Origin: Micromonospora antibiotica
Lineage (GTDB): Bacteria; Actinomycetota; Actinomycetes; Mycobacteriales; Micromonosporaceae
Assembly: GCF_017599305.1 (NCBI RefSeq)
Contig: NZ_JAGFWR010000027.1
Span: forward strand, 20,686-84,685
Direction of reading: 5' to 3'
DNA: 64,000 bases
Below, piece after piece: positions 40,244-50,714 of this stretch (position 1 is its first letter; each line of letters starts with the position of its first letter). Both the position numbers and the translations under genes were made by a program. Under the pieces are notes generated by a model, which did not search any database, was not told where the DNA came from, and worked only from the letters and a program-made list of their open reading frames with translations.

Positions 40244-40849
40244 GTGGACTACCCGTGGCTGCACGCCCCCGCCGCCGAGGTGGCCGAGACGGCGCGCACG
40301 CTGCTCGGCTGGGAACTCGCCGCCGGTGGCGTCCGGATCAGGCTGACCGAGGTCGAGGCGTACGCCGGCACCGGCGAGGACCCGGCGTCGCACGCCCACC
40401 GGGGACCCACCCCCCGGACCAGGGTGATGTTCGGGCCGGCCGGGCACGCCTACACGTACTTCGTGTTCGGCATGCACTGGTGTCTCAACATCGTCTGCGG
40501 TCGCGACGGTGAGGCGGCGGCCGTACTGCTGCGGGCCGGGGAGGTGGTCGACGGGCTGCCGGCGGCCCGCACCCGCCGGGGGGACGTCGCCGACCGGGAC
40601 CTGGCCCGGGGGCCGGCCCGGCTGGCCGTCGCGCTCGACGTCACCGCGTCTGCCAACGGCACCTGCGTGCTCGACGGAAGCGGTCCCCTGCTGCTGAGCC
40701 CGCCTACCCGCCCGGTCGCCCGCGCCGAGGTCACCGCCGGTCCCCGGGTCGGGGTGGCCGCCGCCCACGACGTGCCGTGGCGTTTCTGGATCACCGGCGA
40801 CCCGACGGTCAGCGCCTACCGCCGGCACGTGCCCCGCCGGCGCGGCTGA
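40244..40849 (+). CDS. 3-methyladenine (alkyladenine) DNA glycosylase, AAG family
   Basis: The enzyme excises alkylated purines from DNA. Motifs of the AAG fold are LTEVEAYAGTGEDPASHA, RTRVMFGPAGHAYTYFVFGM (catalytic Glu and Tyr regions) and RGPARLAVALDV. GTG 40244 (201 residues) is preferred because TTATCT (40232-40237) lies 6 bases before it, the leaderless pattern used elsewhere here, and homology starts at once (DYPWLHAPAAEVAETARTLL). ATG 40160 would add 28 residues. Confidence 0.92.
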   Translation: MDYPWLHAPAAEVAETARTLLGWELAAGGVRIRLTEVEAYAGTGEDPASHAHRGPTPRTRVMFGPAGHAYTYFVFGMHWCLNIVCGRDGEAAAVLLRAGEVVDGLPAARTRRGDVADRDLARGPARLAVALDVTASANGTCVLDGSGPLLLSPPTRPVARAEVTAGPRVGVAAAHDVPWRFWITGDPTVSAYRRHVPRRRG

Positions 40850-40860
40850 CCCGGCCCACC

Positions 40861-40975
40861 ATGCCGACCGCCGACGGTGGGCCGACCGCCGATGGTGGGC
40901 CGACGGCCGATGGTGGGCCGACGGTCGACGGTGGGCCGGGGTCGACGGTGGGCCGGGGCCGATGGGGGGTCGGGG
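40861..40975. repeat. Tandem ~18-base GATGGTGGGCCGACGGCC-type repeats
   Basis: About six imperfect units built on GCCGA(T/C)GGTGGGCCGAC fill most of the gap between the glycosylase and the next gene. They encode nothing convincing. Confidence 0.75.
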
Positions 40976-41045
40976 ACCGACGGGGCGTCCGTCTCCGGCG
41001 AAGTTCGCTAGCATTCGCGCGCAATCGTGACCGGAGGTGGTTCGG

Positions 41046-41576
41046 ATGGACGCAAACGACGCCGGAGTGCTGGTCGGCAGGGTGGCCTGCGTGGCCGTCC
41101 CGCTGGTGCTGATGATGGTGCTGGCGGTCGTCGTCGTGGTGGCGGTGCAGCTCGGCCGCCGCCGCCCGCCGCCACCAGGGCCGCCGCCGTCGTGGCCCCC
41201 GACCGGCTCGACCGGGTACGCCCCACCCGCCGGCCCGCCCCACCCCGCGCCACATCCCACCCACCCGCATGCCGGCCAGCCCTCGACCGCCGGCCAGCCC
41301 TCGACCGCCGGCCAGCCCTCGACCGCTGGCCAGTCCACGACTGCCGGCCAGCCCTCGACCGCTGGCCAGTCCACGACCGCCGGCCAGCTCTGGACCGCCG
41401 GCCCGTCGACGACCGCAGGCCCGCCCGACGGTTCGCCGTCGGACGTCCGACCGGCCGATCGGGCGCCGTCGGCCGTCAGTGCCCCCGGCGACCCGTCGTC
41501 GGACGCGTCGGACCAGGGCGATCCGGGTACCCCGAGGCAGGGGGAGGAGCCGGCGGGACCGTCGGCGGCGGGGTGA
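41046..41576 (+). CDS. Single-pass membrane protein with Pro-rich and QPSTAG repeats
   Basis: ATG 41046 follows GGAGGTGG; a -10 TAGCAT lies at 41009-41014. One membrane helix spans residues ~10-35 (VACVAVPLVLMMVLAVVVVV). A Pro-rich stretch follows, then about eight copies of a six-residue repeat (QPSTAG, QSTTAG), then an acidic Ser/Pro tail. The repeats come from an 18-base DNA repeat and the region looks unstructured. Function unknown. Confidence 0.65.
   Translation: MDANDAGVLVGRVACVAVPLVLMMVLAVVVVVAVQLGRRRPPPPGPPPSWPPTGSTGYAPPAGPPHPAPHPTHPHAGQPSTAGQPSTAGQPSTAGQSTTAGQPSTAGQSTTAGQLWTAGPSTTAGPPDGSPSDVRPADRAPSAVSAPGDPSSDASDQGDPGTPRQGEEPAGPSAAG
41274..41400 (+). repeat. 18-base tandem repeats coding for QPSTAG
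   Basis: About seven units related to CAGCCCTCGACCGCCGGC lie head to tail inside the membrane-protein gene. The first three are nearly identical, so slippage in whole codons is likely. Confidence 0.85.
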
Positions 41577-41612
41577 CCGGTGCCACCCCGGGAGTGGCCG
41601 ACGCCGGAATAG

Positions 41613-41624
41613 TTGACGCGTCAA
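41613..41624. promoter_or_regulatory. Perfect palindrome before the flavin-enzyme pair
   Basis: TTGACGCGTCAA lies 65 bases before the monooxygenase start and is followed by AATAGGTT, which could hold a -10. A MarR- or TetR-type operator is possible, but no such regulator is encoded next to it. Confidence 0.5.
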
Positions 41625-41688
41625 ATAGGTTGTGCGCGACGTCCGGGTACCACGAACGGCCCGGTATCTCAGACGCGAGGAGCTGGTC

Positions 41689-42825
41689 ATGCAGTTCGGA
41701 GTCTTCACCGTCGGCGACGTCACGGTCGACCCGACCACCGGACGGGAGCCGACCGAGCACGAGCGGATCAAGGCGATGGTGACCATCGCCCTCAAGGCCG
41801 AAGAGGTCGGTCTCGACGTCTTCGCCACCGGCGAGCACCACAACCGCCCGTTCGTCCCTTCCTCGCCCACCACCATGCTGGGGCACATCGCCGCCCGCAC
41901 CGAGCGGCTGCTGCTGTCCACCGCGACCACGCTGATCACCACCAACGACCCGGTGAAGATCGCCGAGGACTACGCCATGCTCCAGCACCTGGCCGACGGC
42001 CGGGTGGACCTGATGATGGGGCGTGGCAACACCGGGCCGGTCTACCCGTGGTTCGGGCAGGACATCCGCAACGGCATCCGGCTCGCCGTCGAGAACTACG
42101 AGCTGCTGCACCGGCTGTGGCGCGAGGACGTCGTCGACTGGCAGGGCAAGTTCCGCACCCCGTTGCAGTCGTTCACCTCGACCCCGCGCCCGCTCGACGA
42201 CGTCCCGCCGTTCGTCTGGCACGGCTCGATCCGCAGCCCCGAGATCGCCGAGCAGGCCGCCTACTACGGTGACGGTTTCTTCGCCAACCACATCTTCTGG
42301 CCCAAGGAGCACACCCAGCGGATGGTCGGCCTCTACCGGCAGCGCTTCGCCCACTACGGCCACGGCTCGCCCGAGCAGGCCATCGTCGGGCTCGGCGGCC
42401 AGGTGTTCATGCGACGTAACTCGCAGGACGCGGTACGCGAGTTCCGGCCGTACTTCGACAACGCGCCGGTCTACGGGCACGGGCCGTCGCTGGAGGAGTT
42501 CACCCGCCAGACCCCGCTGACCGTGGGCAGCCCGCAGCAGGTCATCGACCGCACCCTCGGCTTCCGGGAGTACGTCGGCGACTACCAGCGGCAGCTGTTC
42601 CTGCTCGACCACGCGGGGCTGCCCCTGAAGACGGTGCTGGAGCAGCTCGACCTGCTCGGCGAGGAGGTCGTACCCGTGCTGCGCAAGGAGTTCGACGCGC
42701 TGCGCCCGGCGCACGTGCCGGTCGCGCCCACCCACGCCTCGCTGGTCGCCGCCCGCGACGCCGCGCTGGCCGGGACGGGTGACGCCGGTGACCTGGCTGC
42801 CGCCGGGGCGGAGGGGGTCCGATGA
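41689..42825 (+). CDS. LLM-class flavin-dependent oxidoreductase (CE1758-like)
   Basis: The 378-residue luciferase-like monooxygenase needs reduced FMN, probably from the reductase encoded by the overlapping next gene. Family features are MQFGVFTVGDVT, FATGEHHNRPFVPSSPTTML (in part), and MMGRGNTGPVYPWFGQD. Its pairing with an NADPH-dependent FMN reductase matches the CE1758/CE1759 pair of corynebacteria. ATG 41689 follows GAGGAG. The organic substrate is unknown. Confidence 0.9.
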   Translation: MQFGVFTVGDVTVDPTTGREPTEHERIKAMVTIALKAEEVGLDVFATGEHHNRPFVPSSPTTMLGHIAARTERLLLSTATTLITTNDPVKIAEDYAMLQHLADGRVDLMMGRGNTGPVYPWFGQDIRNGIRLAVENYELLHRLWREDVVDWQGKFRTPLQSFTSTPRPLDDVPPFVWHGSIRSPEIAEQAAYYGDGFFANHIFWPKEHTQRMVGLYRQRFAHYGHGSPEQAIVGLGGQVFMRRNSQDAVREFRPYFDNAPVYGHGPSLEEFTRQTPLTVGSPQQVIDRTLGFREYVGDYQRQLFLLDHAGLPLKTVLEQLDLLGEEVVPVLRKEFDALRPAHVPVAPTHASLVAARDAALAGTGDAGDLAAAGAEGVR

Positions 42826-43445
42826 CCCGCCGCACCCTGGCCGTGGTGTCGGCGGGGCTGAGCCAGCCGTCGTCGACCCGGCTGCTCGCCGACCAGCTCG
42901 CCGCAGCCGCCCGCGACGAGCTGGTCCGGCGCGGCGACGAGGTGGAGCTGCGGGTGGTGGAGCTGCGCGACCACGCCCATGACGTGGTGAACAACCTGCT
43001 CACCGGCTTCCCGTCGACGGAGCTGCGGGCCGCCCTCGACGCGGTCACCGGAGCTGACGGCATCGTGGCCGTCACGCCGATCTTCAACGCGTCGTACAAC
43101 GGGCTGTTCAAGTCCTTCTTCGACGTGGTGGACGCCCAGGCGCTGGTCGACCGACCGGTGCTGATCGGCGCGACCGGCGGCACCGCCCGGCACTCGCTGG
43201 CCCTGGAGCACGCCGTCCGGCCGATGTTCGGCTACCTGCGCGCCGTGGTGCTGCCGACGTCGGTCTTCGCCGCCCCGGAGGACTGGTCCGGCGGCACCGC
43301 CGAGGGGGCGTTGCGGGCCCGCATCGACCGAGCCGGCCGGGAGTTGGCCGACCAGGTCGACCGGCGGCCACCGGCGACCGGCCCGGCCGACCCGTTCGCC
43401 CTCACCACCGACTTCGCCCAGCTCCTGGGCAGCCGGGAGGGCTGA
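42822..43445 (+). CDS. NAD(P)H-dependent FMN reductase (CE1759-like)
   Basis: The 207-residue flavodoxin-fold protein starts RRTLAVVSAGLSQPSSTRLL, an FMN phosphate-binding loop, and has VTPIFNASYNGLFKSFFDVVD and GATGGTARHSLALEHAV. It should supply reduced flavin to the monooxygenase, whose stop overlaps its ATG by 4 bases. Confidence 0.9.
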   Translation: MTRRTLAVVSAGLSQPSSTRLLADQLAAAARDELVRRGDEVELRVVELRDHAHDVVNNLLTGFPSTELRAALDAVTGADGIVAVTPIFNASYNGLFKSFFDVVDAQALVDRPVLIGATGGTARHSLALEHAVRPMFGYLRAVVLPTSVFAAPEDWSGGTAEGALRARIDRAGRELADQVDRRPPATGPADPFALTTDFAQLLGSREG

Positions 43446-43513
43446 CCCGCAGCAGCGGCTGTCGGGCTGGCCCGCGCCGGCTCGGCGGTCCTGCGGCGGC
43501 CGGCCGGGTGACC

Positions 43514-44386
43514 TCACCGGTACGGGTGGGCCACCAGCACCGGGCAGTGGGCGTGCTGTACCACCGCCTGGCTGACCGAGCCCAGCAGCATACCGGTGAA
43601 ACCGCCCCGGCCCCGGGTGCCGACGGCCAGCACCGACGCCGTGCCGCTGGCCTCGATCAGACCCTGCGCCACCCCGACCGCCCGGACCGGATGCTCCCGC
43701 AGCACCACGTCCGGGTGGTCGGCGCGGACCGCAGCGGACGCTTCGGCGAGCAACCGGACCGCGTGCGCCTGGTACGCCGCCTCGGACTCGGCGACCTCGT
43801 CGGGCACCTCCCGGTCCTGCGGGGCGGGGCCGACGTGCACCAGCACCAGCGGCACCCCCCGTCTGACCGCCTCGGCGGCGGCCTGGTCGGCGGCGACCCC
43901 GGCGGCCGGCGACCCGTCCACGCCCACCAGCACCGGCCCGTCCTCACCGATCGGTAACGTCTCCGGCCGGACGACCAGCACCGGGCAGTGCGCGTGCGCG
44001 GCGACCTGAGCGCCGACCGAGCCGAGCAGTAGCCCGGCGAATCCACCCAGCCCTCGGCTGCCCACCACCACCAGGTCGGCCCGGCGGGACTCCTCGACCA
44101 GTGTCGCGCCCGCCCCACCGGCGACCTGACGCACCTGCACCGTCAGCCCCGACCACCGGTCGGCCAGCTCGGCGGCGGTCCGCTCCAACATCTGCTGCGC
44201 CTCCTCCGACGGCGCCGGCACCCCCAGGTCGTACGGGTTGAGCGGCACGCCGTAGCCGAGCGGGTGCAGGTAACCGTGCACCAGGTGCAGCGGTGCGGAA
44301 CGCAGCACCGCCGCGTGCGCGGCCTGCTCCGCGGCGGCCAGGCTGGTCGGCGAGCCGTCCACGCCCACCACTACCGGTCGGTTCAT
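43514..44386 (-). CDS. Universal stress protein with two Usp domains
   Basis: Each half (residues ~1-140 and ~150-290) begins VVVGVDGS or VLVGVDGS and ends with an ATP-binding glycine motif (GSRGLGGFAGLLLGSVG, GTRGRGGFTGMLLGSVS). Tandem Usp proteins of this kind belong to the hypoxia (DosR) regulon in mycobacteria. GGGAGAG precedes ATG 44386. A degenerate DosR-like box lies at 44486-44499 but is weak. Confidence 0.93.
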   Translation of the reverse strand: MNRPVVVGVDGSPTSLAAAEQAAHAAVLRSAPLHLVHGYLHPLGYGVPLNPYDLGVPAPSEEAQQMLERTAAELADRWSGLTVQVRQVAGGAGATLVEESRRADLVVVGSRGLGGFAGLLLGSVGAQVAAHAHCPVLVVRPETLPIGEDGPVLVGVDGSPAAGVAADQAAAEAVRRGVPLVLVHVGPAPQDREVPDEVAESEAAYQAHAVRLLAEASAAVRADHPDVVLREHPVRAVGVAQGLIEASGTASVLAVGTRGRGGFTGMLLGSVSQAVVQHAHCPVLVAHPYR

Positions 44387-44588
44387 CAGCTCTCCCAGGG
44401 TCGGTTGCGCCCATTGTCGACGTGCCGGCCCGTCAAACGCCGGCAGCTGACCAAGCCGGGCGTGCCGCCGCCACCTGCTCTGGCCGGGTGGGCGGTCCCC
44501 ATCTGCTCAGGCCGGGGTGCCGCCCACCCGTCGCGGGCCGGCGATGCCGGCCACCTGATCCGGCCGGGCGTGCCGCCGTCTGCGGCGG

Positions 44589-45476
44589 TCAGGCGGCGTG
44601 GTTGCGGACGATCACCAGTGGGCTGTGCGCGTGGTGCAGCACCGCGTGGCTGATCGAGCCGAGCAGCATCCCGCCCAGCGCGCTGCGGCCGTGCGCGCCG
44701 ACGACGGTGAGCTGGGCCGCCGCCGACTCCTCGACCAGCACCCGGGCCGCCGCGCCGGGCACCAGCCGTCGGGTCACCGGGACGTCCGGATAGCGGTCCG
44801 ACCAGCCGGCCAGCGCCTCGGCGAGCACCCGCTCCTCCTCGGCGGCGAACGCCTCCACGTCATAGACCAGCGGCAGCACGTCGCCCGGGCCGAGCGGCGC
44901 GGGGGTCAGCCAGGCGTGTACGGCCAGCAGCCCGGTGTCCCGCTGGGCCGCTGCGGCGAAGGCGAACCCGAGCGCCTCGGTGGACAGCGCGGAGCCGTCC
45001 ACCCCGACCAGCACCGGGCCGTCCGCCCTCGCCTCACCGCGTACCACCAGCACCGGGCAGTCGGCGCGGGCGGAGACCTGCACCGCCGTCGAGCCGATCA
45101 GCAGCCCGGCGAAACCGCCAAGGCCCCGGGTGCCGAGCACCAGCAGCGCCGCGTCCTGGGCCTCGCGTAGCAGCACCGGGGTCGGTGCGCCGTCGGACAA
45201 CCAGCCGGTGACGACCAGGTCGGGGGCGACCTTGCGGGCTTCGGTGACGGCGTCGGCGATGATCCGTTCGGCCTCGTGCCGCAGCCCCGCCTGGGGCGGT
45301 CCAGCGGGCCCGGGGCCCAACGGGATGCCGAACAGCGGCCAGATGAACGCGTGCACCACCCGCAGTGGGCGGTGCCGGTCGGCGGCTTCCCGGGCGGCGA
45401 CCCGGACCGCGTCCAGCGCCGAGCGGGAACCGTCCACACCGACCACGACGGGGGCACCGGATCTGTTCGTCATCAT
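44589..45476 (-). CDS. Universal stress protein with two Usp domains
   Basis: The 295-residue tandem Usp protein shows VVVGVDGSRSALDAVRVAA, GTRGLGGFAGLLIGSTA, VLVGVDGS and GAHGRSALGGMLLGSIS; the third motif is slightly altered. AAGGAGG precedes two adjacent ATG codons (45476 and 45473). A DosR-like box (45547-45560) lies 71-84 bases upstream, inside the 3' end of the ATPase gene, so this gene probably has its own hypoxia-type promoter. Confidence 0.93.
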   Translation of the reverse strand: MMTNRSGAPVVVGVDGSRSALDAVRVAAREAADRHRPLRVVHAFIWPLFGIPLGPGPAGPPQAGLRHEAERIIADAVTEARKVAPDLVVTGWLSDGAPTPVLLREAQDAALLVLGTRGLGGFAGLLIGSTAVQVSARADCPVLVVRGEARADGPVLVGVDGSALSTEALGFAFAAAAQRDTGLLAVHAWLTPAPLGPGDVLPLVYDVEAFAAEEERVLAEALAGWSDRYPDVPVTRRLVPGAAARVLVEESAAAQLTVVGAHGRSALGGMLLGSISHAVLHHAHSPLVIVRNHAA

Positions 45477-45522
45477 GTCCTCCTTCGTCCGTCTCCAGCC
45501 TGGTCGTGTGCGGCCCGCCCGG

Positions 45523-48318
<2,796 letters not shown>

Positions 48319-48421
48319 CGGTGACCTCCCCGCCTCGTGCGGCGTGTCCCGGGCACGCCGTCCCGTTCCACCCTCGCGCTGCGGCGGCCGGTCGGGCAGA
48401 GGCGATCTTCCCGCAGGTCAC

Positions 48422-48435
48422 GGGACCATTGGCCC
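48422..48435. promoter_or_regulatory. DosR-like box between ATPase and cNMP-fold genes
   Basis: GGGACCATTGGCCC followed by T lies 63 bases before the gene at 48498 and about 104 bases before the divergent ATPase start. As I recall it, the mycobacterial motif is GGGACTTNNGNCCCT; this site differs at two defined positions. Confidence 0.65.
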
Positions 48436-48497
48436 TGCCGCGTCGGCGTCTTCGGGAGTGCCATGGAGCCGACGACATCACGGCGAAGGGCACCCCG

Positions 48498-48968
48498 ATG
48501 ACCCCTCTGGAGATGCTCACCGAGCACCCCTTCCTCGCCGGCCTGCCCCAGGAGTGGTTGCCCCGGTTGACCGGGTACGCCCGGCCGGTGGTCTGGCACC
48601 CCGGTCACCGGCTGTTCTCCGCCGGCCAGCCGGCGGAGCGGTTCTGGCTGGTCCGGGGCGGGGAGGTGGCGTTGGACTTCCCGGTGCCGGGGCGCGGGGA
48701 CGTGGGCATCGAGTCGATCGGCCCGGGTGGGGTGCTGGGCTGGTCGTGGCTGTTCCCGCCCTACCGCTGGCAGTTCGGCGCGGTCGCCGTCCGGCGGACC
48801 ACCACCGTGGAGTTCACCGCCGAGGGGGTACGCCGGCTGATGGAGTCCGACGATGCCCTGGGTCGGCAGCTCACCACCCGGTTCATGATCGTGGTCGTGG
48901 ACCGGCTCCAGGCGTCCCGGGGTCGGCTGCTCGACCTGTACGGCTATCCGACCTCGGCGGCGAGCTGA
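48498..48968 (+). CDS. Cyclic-nucleotide-binding-fold protein without DNA-binding domain
   Basis: The 156-residue protein is one cNMP-binding beta-roll: VVWHPGHRLFSAGQPAERFW, LVRGGEVALDF, then IGPGGVLGWSWLFPPYRWQF. The cassette lacks the GE...R(S/T)A residues that hold the cyclic phosphate, having GWSW and YRWQFGAVAV instead, so it may bind another ligand or none. ATG 48498 follows GCGAAGGG. It shares a control region with the divergent ATPase. Its 3' end overlaps the convergent gene 48883-49272. Confidence 0.8.
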   Translation: MTPLEMLTEHPFLAGLPQEWLPRLTGYARPVVWHPGHRLFSAGQPAERFWLVRGGEVALDFPVPGRGDVGIESIGPGGVLGWSWLFPPYRWQFGAVAVRRTTTVEFTAEGVRRLMESDDALGRQLTTRFMIVVVDRLQASRGRLLDLYGYPTSAAS

Positions 48969-49272
48969 CCCGGACGGGCGGCGACACCCGCGCCCGTGTC
49001 GACACCCCCGGTGGTGTCGGCCCGGATCGTTGCGTCGGTGTCGGGGCGGTGCGTGGGGTGACGACCAGTCCGGCCGGCTGGACGAAGACCGACCGGCGGG
49101 CCACCGCCTCGTCCCGGTCGTCGAGCCGGTAGCCGTCGAGCCAGATCCACCCGTCGTAGGTGGGCCAGTCGAGCACCCGGATCACCCGGAACCGGACCGG
49201 CCGGAGGAACTGGACGCTGGCCGCCCGGGTCAGCAGGAGCAGGTCACCCGCCCTCGGCAGGGGCGCGTTCAT
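48883..49272 (-). CDS. Small uncharacterised protein, second gene of a mini-operon
   Basis: ATG 49272 overlaps the stop of the upstream 58-residue gene. The first ~66 residues (AGDLLLLTRAASVQFLRPVR, VLDWPTYDGWIWLDGYRLDD) look like a compact beta domain; the last ~60 are Pro/Thr/Arg-rich and overlap the end of the cNMP-fold gene by 86 bases. Similar pairs recur in actinomycetes as far as I recall. Function unknown. Confidence 0.6.
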   Translation of the reverse strand: MNAPLPRAGDLLLLTRAASVQFLRPVRFRVIRVLDWPTYDGWIWLDGYRLDDRDEAVARRSVFVQPAGLVVTPRTAPTPTQRSGPTPPGVSTRARVSPPVRVSSPPRSDSRTGRAADPGTPGAGPRPRS

Positions 49273-49445
49273 CGCCGACCGAACACGCTGCGGTACCTGC
49301 GCCACGCCCTGATCCGGGTGCGGGCGGCCTCCACCACCGGGCAGAAGCCGGTGCCGGTGCACTTGTCGCACCGCCGGTCGCGGTGCTGGTCCAGGCAGCG
49401 CCAGGCCGATTCGATCAGGTACGGCACCGCGCGGTGTCCACACAT
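49269..49445 (-). CDS. 58-residue Cys-rich protein, first gene of a mini-operon
   Basis: The protein reads MCGHRAVPYLIESAWRCLDQ then HRDRRCDKCTGTGFCP and a basic tail RIRAWRRYRSVFGRR. CDKCTGTGFC could bind zinc. Its stop overlaps the ATG of the next gene. It is divergent from the excisionase-like gene at 49677. Confidence 0.6.
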   Translation of the reverse strand: MCGHRAVPYLIESAWRCLDQHRDRRCDKCTGTGFCPVVEAARTRIRAWRRYRSVFGRR

Positions 49446-49553
49446 TCCGCCTCCCGGGGGTGTCGGGGTCGTCGCGGCACCCCGCCCCGCCGAGCCCAGC
49501 TCCACCAGGGCGGGGGCACCGCGTCACCGATTCCACACCGCCAGTAGCCCCGT

Positions 49554-49676
49554 GTCAACGTTGGCGCGTCAACAACATCGCGTCGCTGTTATCGTGTCTC
49601 GATTATCGCGTGCCCGATAGCGTGCAATAGTGGTCGTGTCAACCTCGGCACGCGCGCGCTGGTCTAGCTTTCTGGC
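49554..49676. promoter_or_regulatory. Divergent control region with repeated GTCAAC and TTATCG
   Basis: GTCAAC occurs near 49554, 49568 and 49639. TTATCGTG (49589) and TTATCGCG (49603) are 14 bases apart, and an inverted CGATAG follows at 49615. TAGCTT (49665-49670) lies 6 bases before ATG 49677 and is a leaderless-type -10. The repeated half-sites suggest binding of the HTH protein encoded next to it. Confidence 0.5.
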
Positions 49677-49898
49677 ATGACTGATGAGGTGCCGGGGCCA
49701 CTCGTCGCCGCAGGCGAAATCCTGAACATGCTGAATGTCAGCCGCTCGCGGTTCCGCGCCATCGCGCTGCACCCGAACTTCCCGCGACCGTTCCAGACGT
49801 TGTCGGTCGGCTCGGTGTGGCTGCGGTCCGACGTGGAGGCGTACATCCGGGAGCACCGTCGGCCCAAGCCGGCAGCCGACGAGGACGAGCAGGGCTGA
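49677..49898 (+). CDS. Excisionase/AlpA-like HTH protein
   Basis: The 73-residue protein has GEILNMLNVSRSRFRAIALH and WLRSDVEAYIREHR, the winged-helix pattern of MerR/excisionase-type small DNA-binding proteins. No integrase or attachment site is seen, so it is either a stand-alone regulator or a relic of an integrated element. The start is probably leaderless. Confidence 0.75.
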   Translation: MTDEVPGPLVAAGEILNMLNVSRSRFRAIALHPNFPRPFQTLSVGSVWLRSDVEAYIREHRRPKPAADEDEQG

Positions 49899-49925
49899 CC
49901 GGCCCCGCCCGTCCGGCGGCTGGGG

Positions 49926-50714
49926 TCAGGTGACGGTCAGGCCGCGTTCGGCGAACTGGCCCCGGACCCGGGCCACCAGCTCCGGGGTGGGCGGTTCCGT
50001 CCGGGCGAGTGGAAAGGTGAGCCCCAGCTCGGCGTACTTGTGCGCGCCGAGACGGTGGAACGGCAGCACCTCGACCCGCTGCACGGTGGCCAACCCGGCG
50101 GCGAAGTCGGCGACCCCGGCCACGTTCTCCTCGGCGTCGGTGAGGCCGGGCACCAGCACGAACCGTACCCAGATGGGGGTGCCCCGGTCGGCGAGCCGGC
50201 GGCCGAAGCGCAGCGTCGGGGTGACGGACCCGGTGCGGGTGACCCGCCGGTAGGTCGCCGGGTCCCACGACTTGACGTCCAGCAGCACCAGGTCGGTGGC
50301 GTCGAGCAGGGCGTCGTCGGCGCGGACGCCGAGGAAACCCGAGGTGTCCAGCGCGGTGTGCAGGCCCAGGTCGTGGCAGCGGCGCAGCACCTCACCGGTG
50401 AACCGGGGCTGCATCAGCGGCTCGCCGCCGCTGATCGTCACCCCGCCCCCGGCCACCGCGATGAACCGCCGGTACGGCTCGATCTCCGCCATCAGCTCGT
50501 CCACGGTGCGGTGCCGGCCGCTGCGCCGGTACCAGGTGTCCGGGCTGTGGCAGTACCGGCAGCGCAGCGGACAACCGGCGAGGAAGGCCACGAACCGGGT
50601 CCCCGGCCCGTCCACCCCCACCGACACGTCCCACGAGTGCACCGCCCCGGTGGTCGGCACGCCGTCGCCCCGCCCGGTGGCGGTGGCGACGGCGTCGCGC
50701 GGCCGGACGTTCAC
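49926..50714 (-). CDS. pflA: Pyruvate formate-lyase activating enzyme
   Basis: This radical-SAM enzyme installs the glycyl radical in PflB. The iron-sulfur motif is CPLRCRYC and the SAM motif ISGGEPLMQP; TALDTSGFLG and VLLDVKSWDP are family blocks. The 262-residue length is normal. Its GTG overlaps the pflB stop by 4 bases, so activator and target are translated together. Confidence 0.95.
   Translation of the reverse strand: MNVRPRDAVATATGRGDGVPTTGAVHSWDVSVGVDGPGTRFVAFLAGCPLRCRYCHSPDTWYRRSGRHRTVDELMAEIEPYRRFIAVAGGGVTISGGEPLMQPRFTGEVLRRCHDLGLHTALDTSGFLGVRADDALLDATDLVLLDVKSWDPATYRRVTRTGSVTPTLRFGRRLADRGTPIWVRFVLVPGLTDAEENVAGVADFAAGLATVQRVEVLPFHRLGAHKYAELGLTFPLARTEPPTPELVARVRGQFAERGLTVT

Noticed and set aside
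40861..41400. Repeats that might be taken for a CRISPR array
   Set aside because: Units are about 18 bases, head to tail without unique spacers, imperfect and partly coding; no cas genes are present.
44486..44499. A fifth DosR-like box before the first usp gene (minus GGGACCGCCCACCC)
   Set aside because: It lacks the central G and the A/T at position 7 that the other four sites share, and sits in a GC-rich repeat-like stretch.
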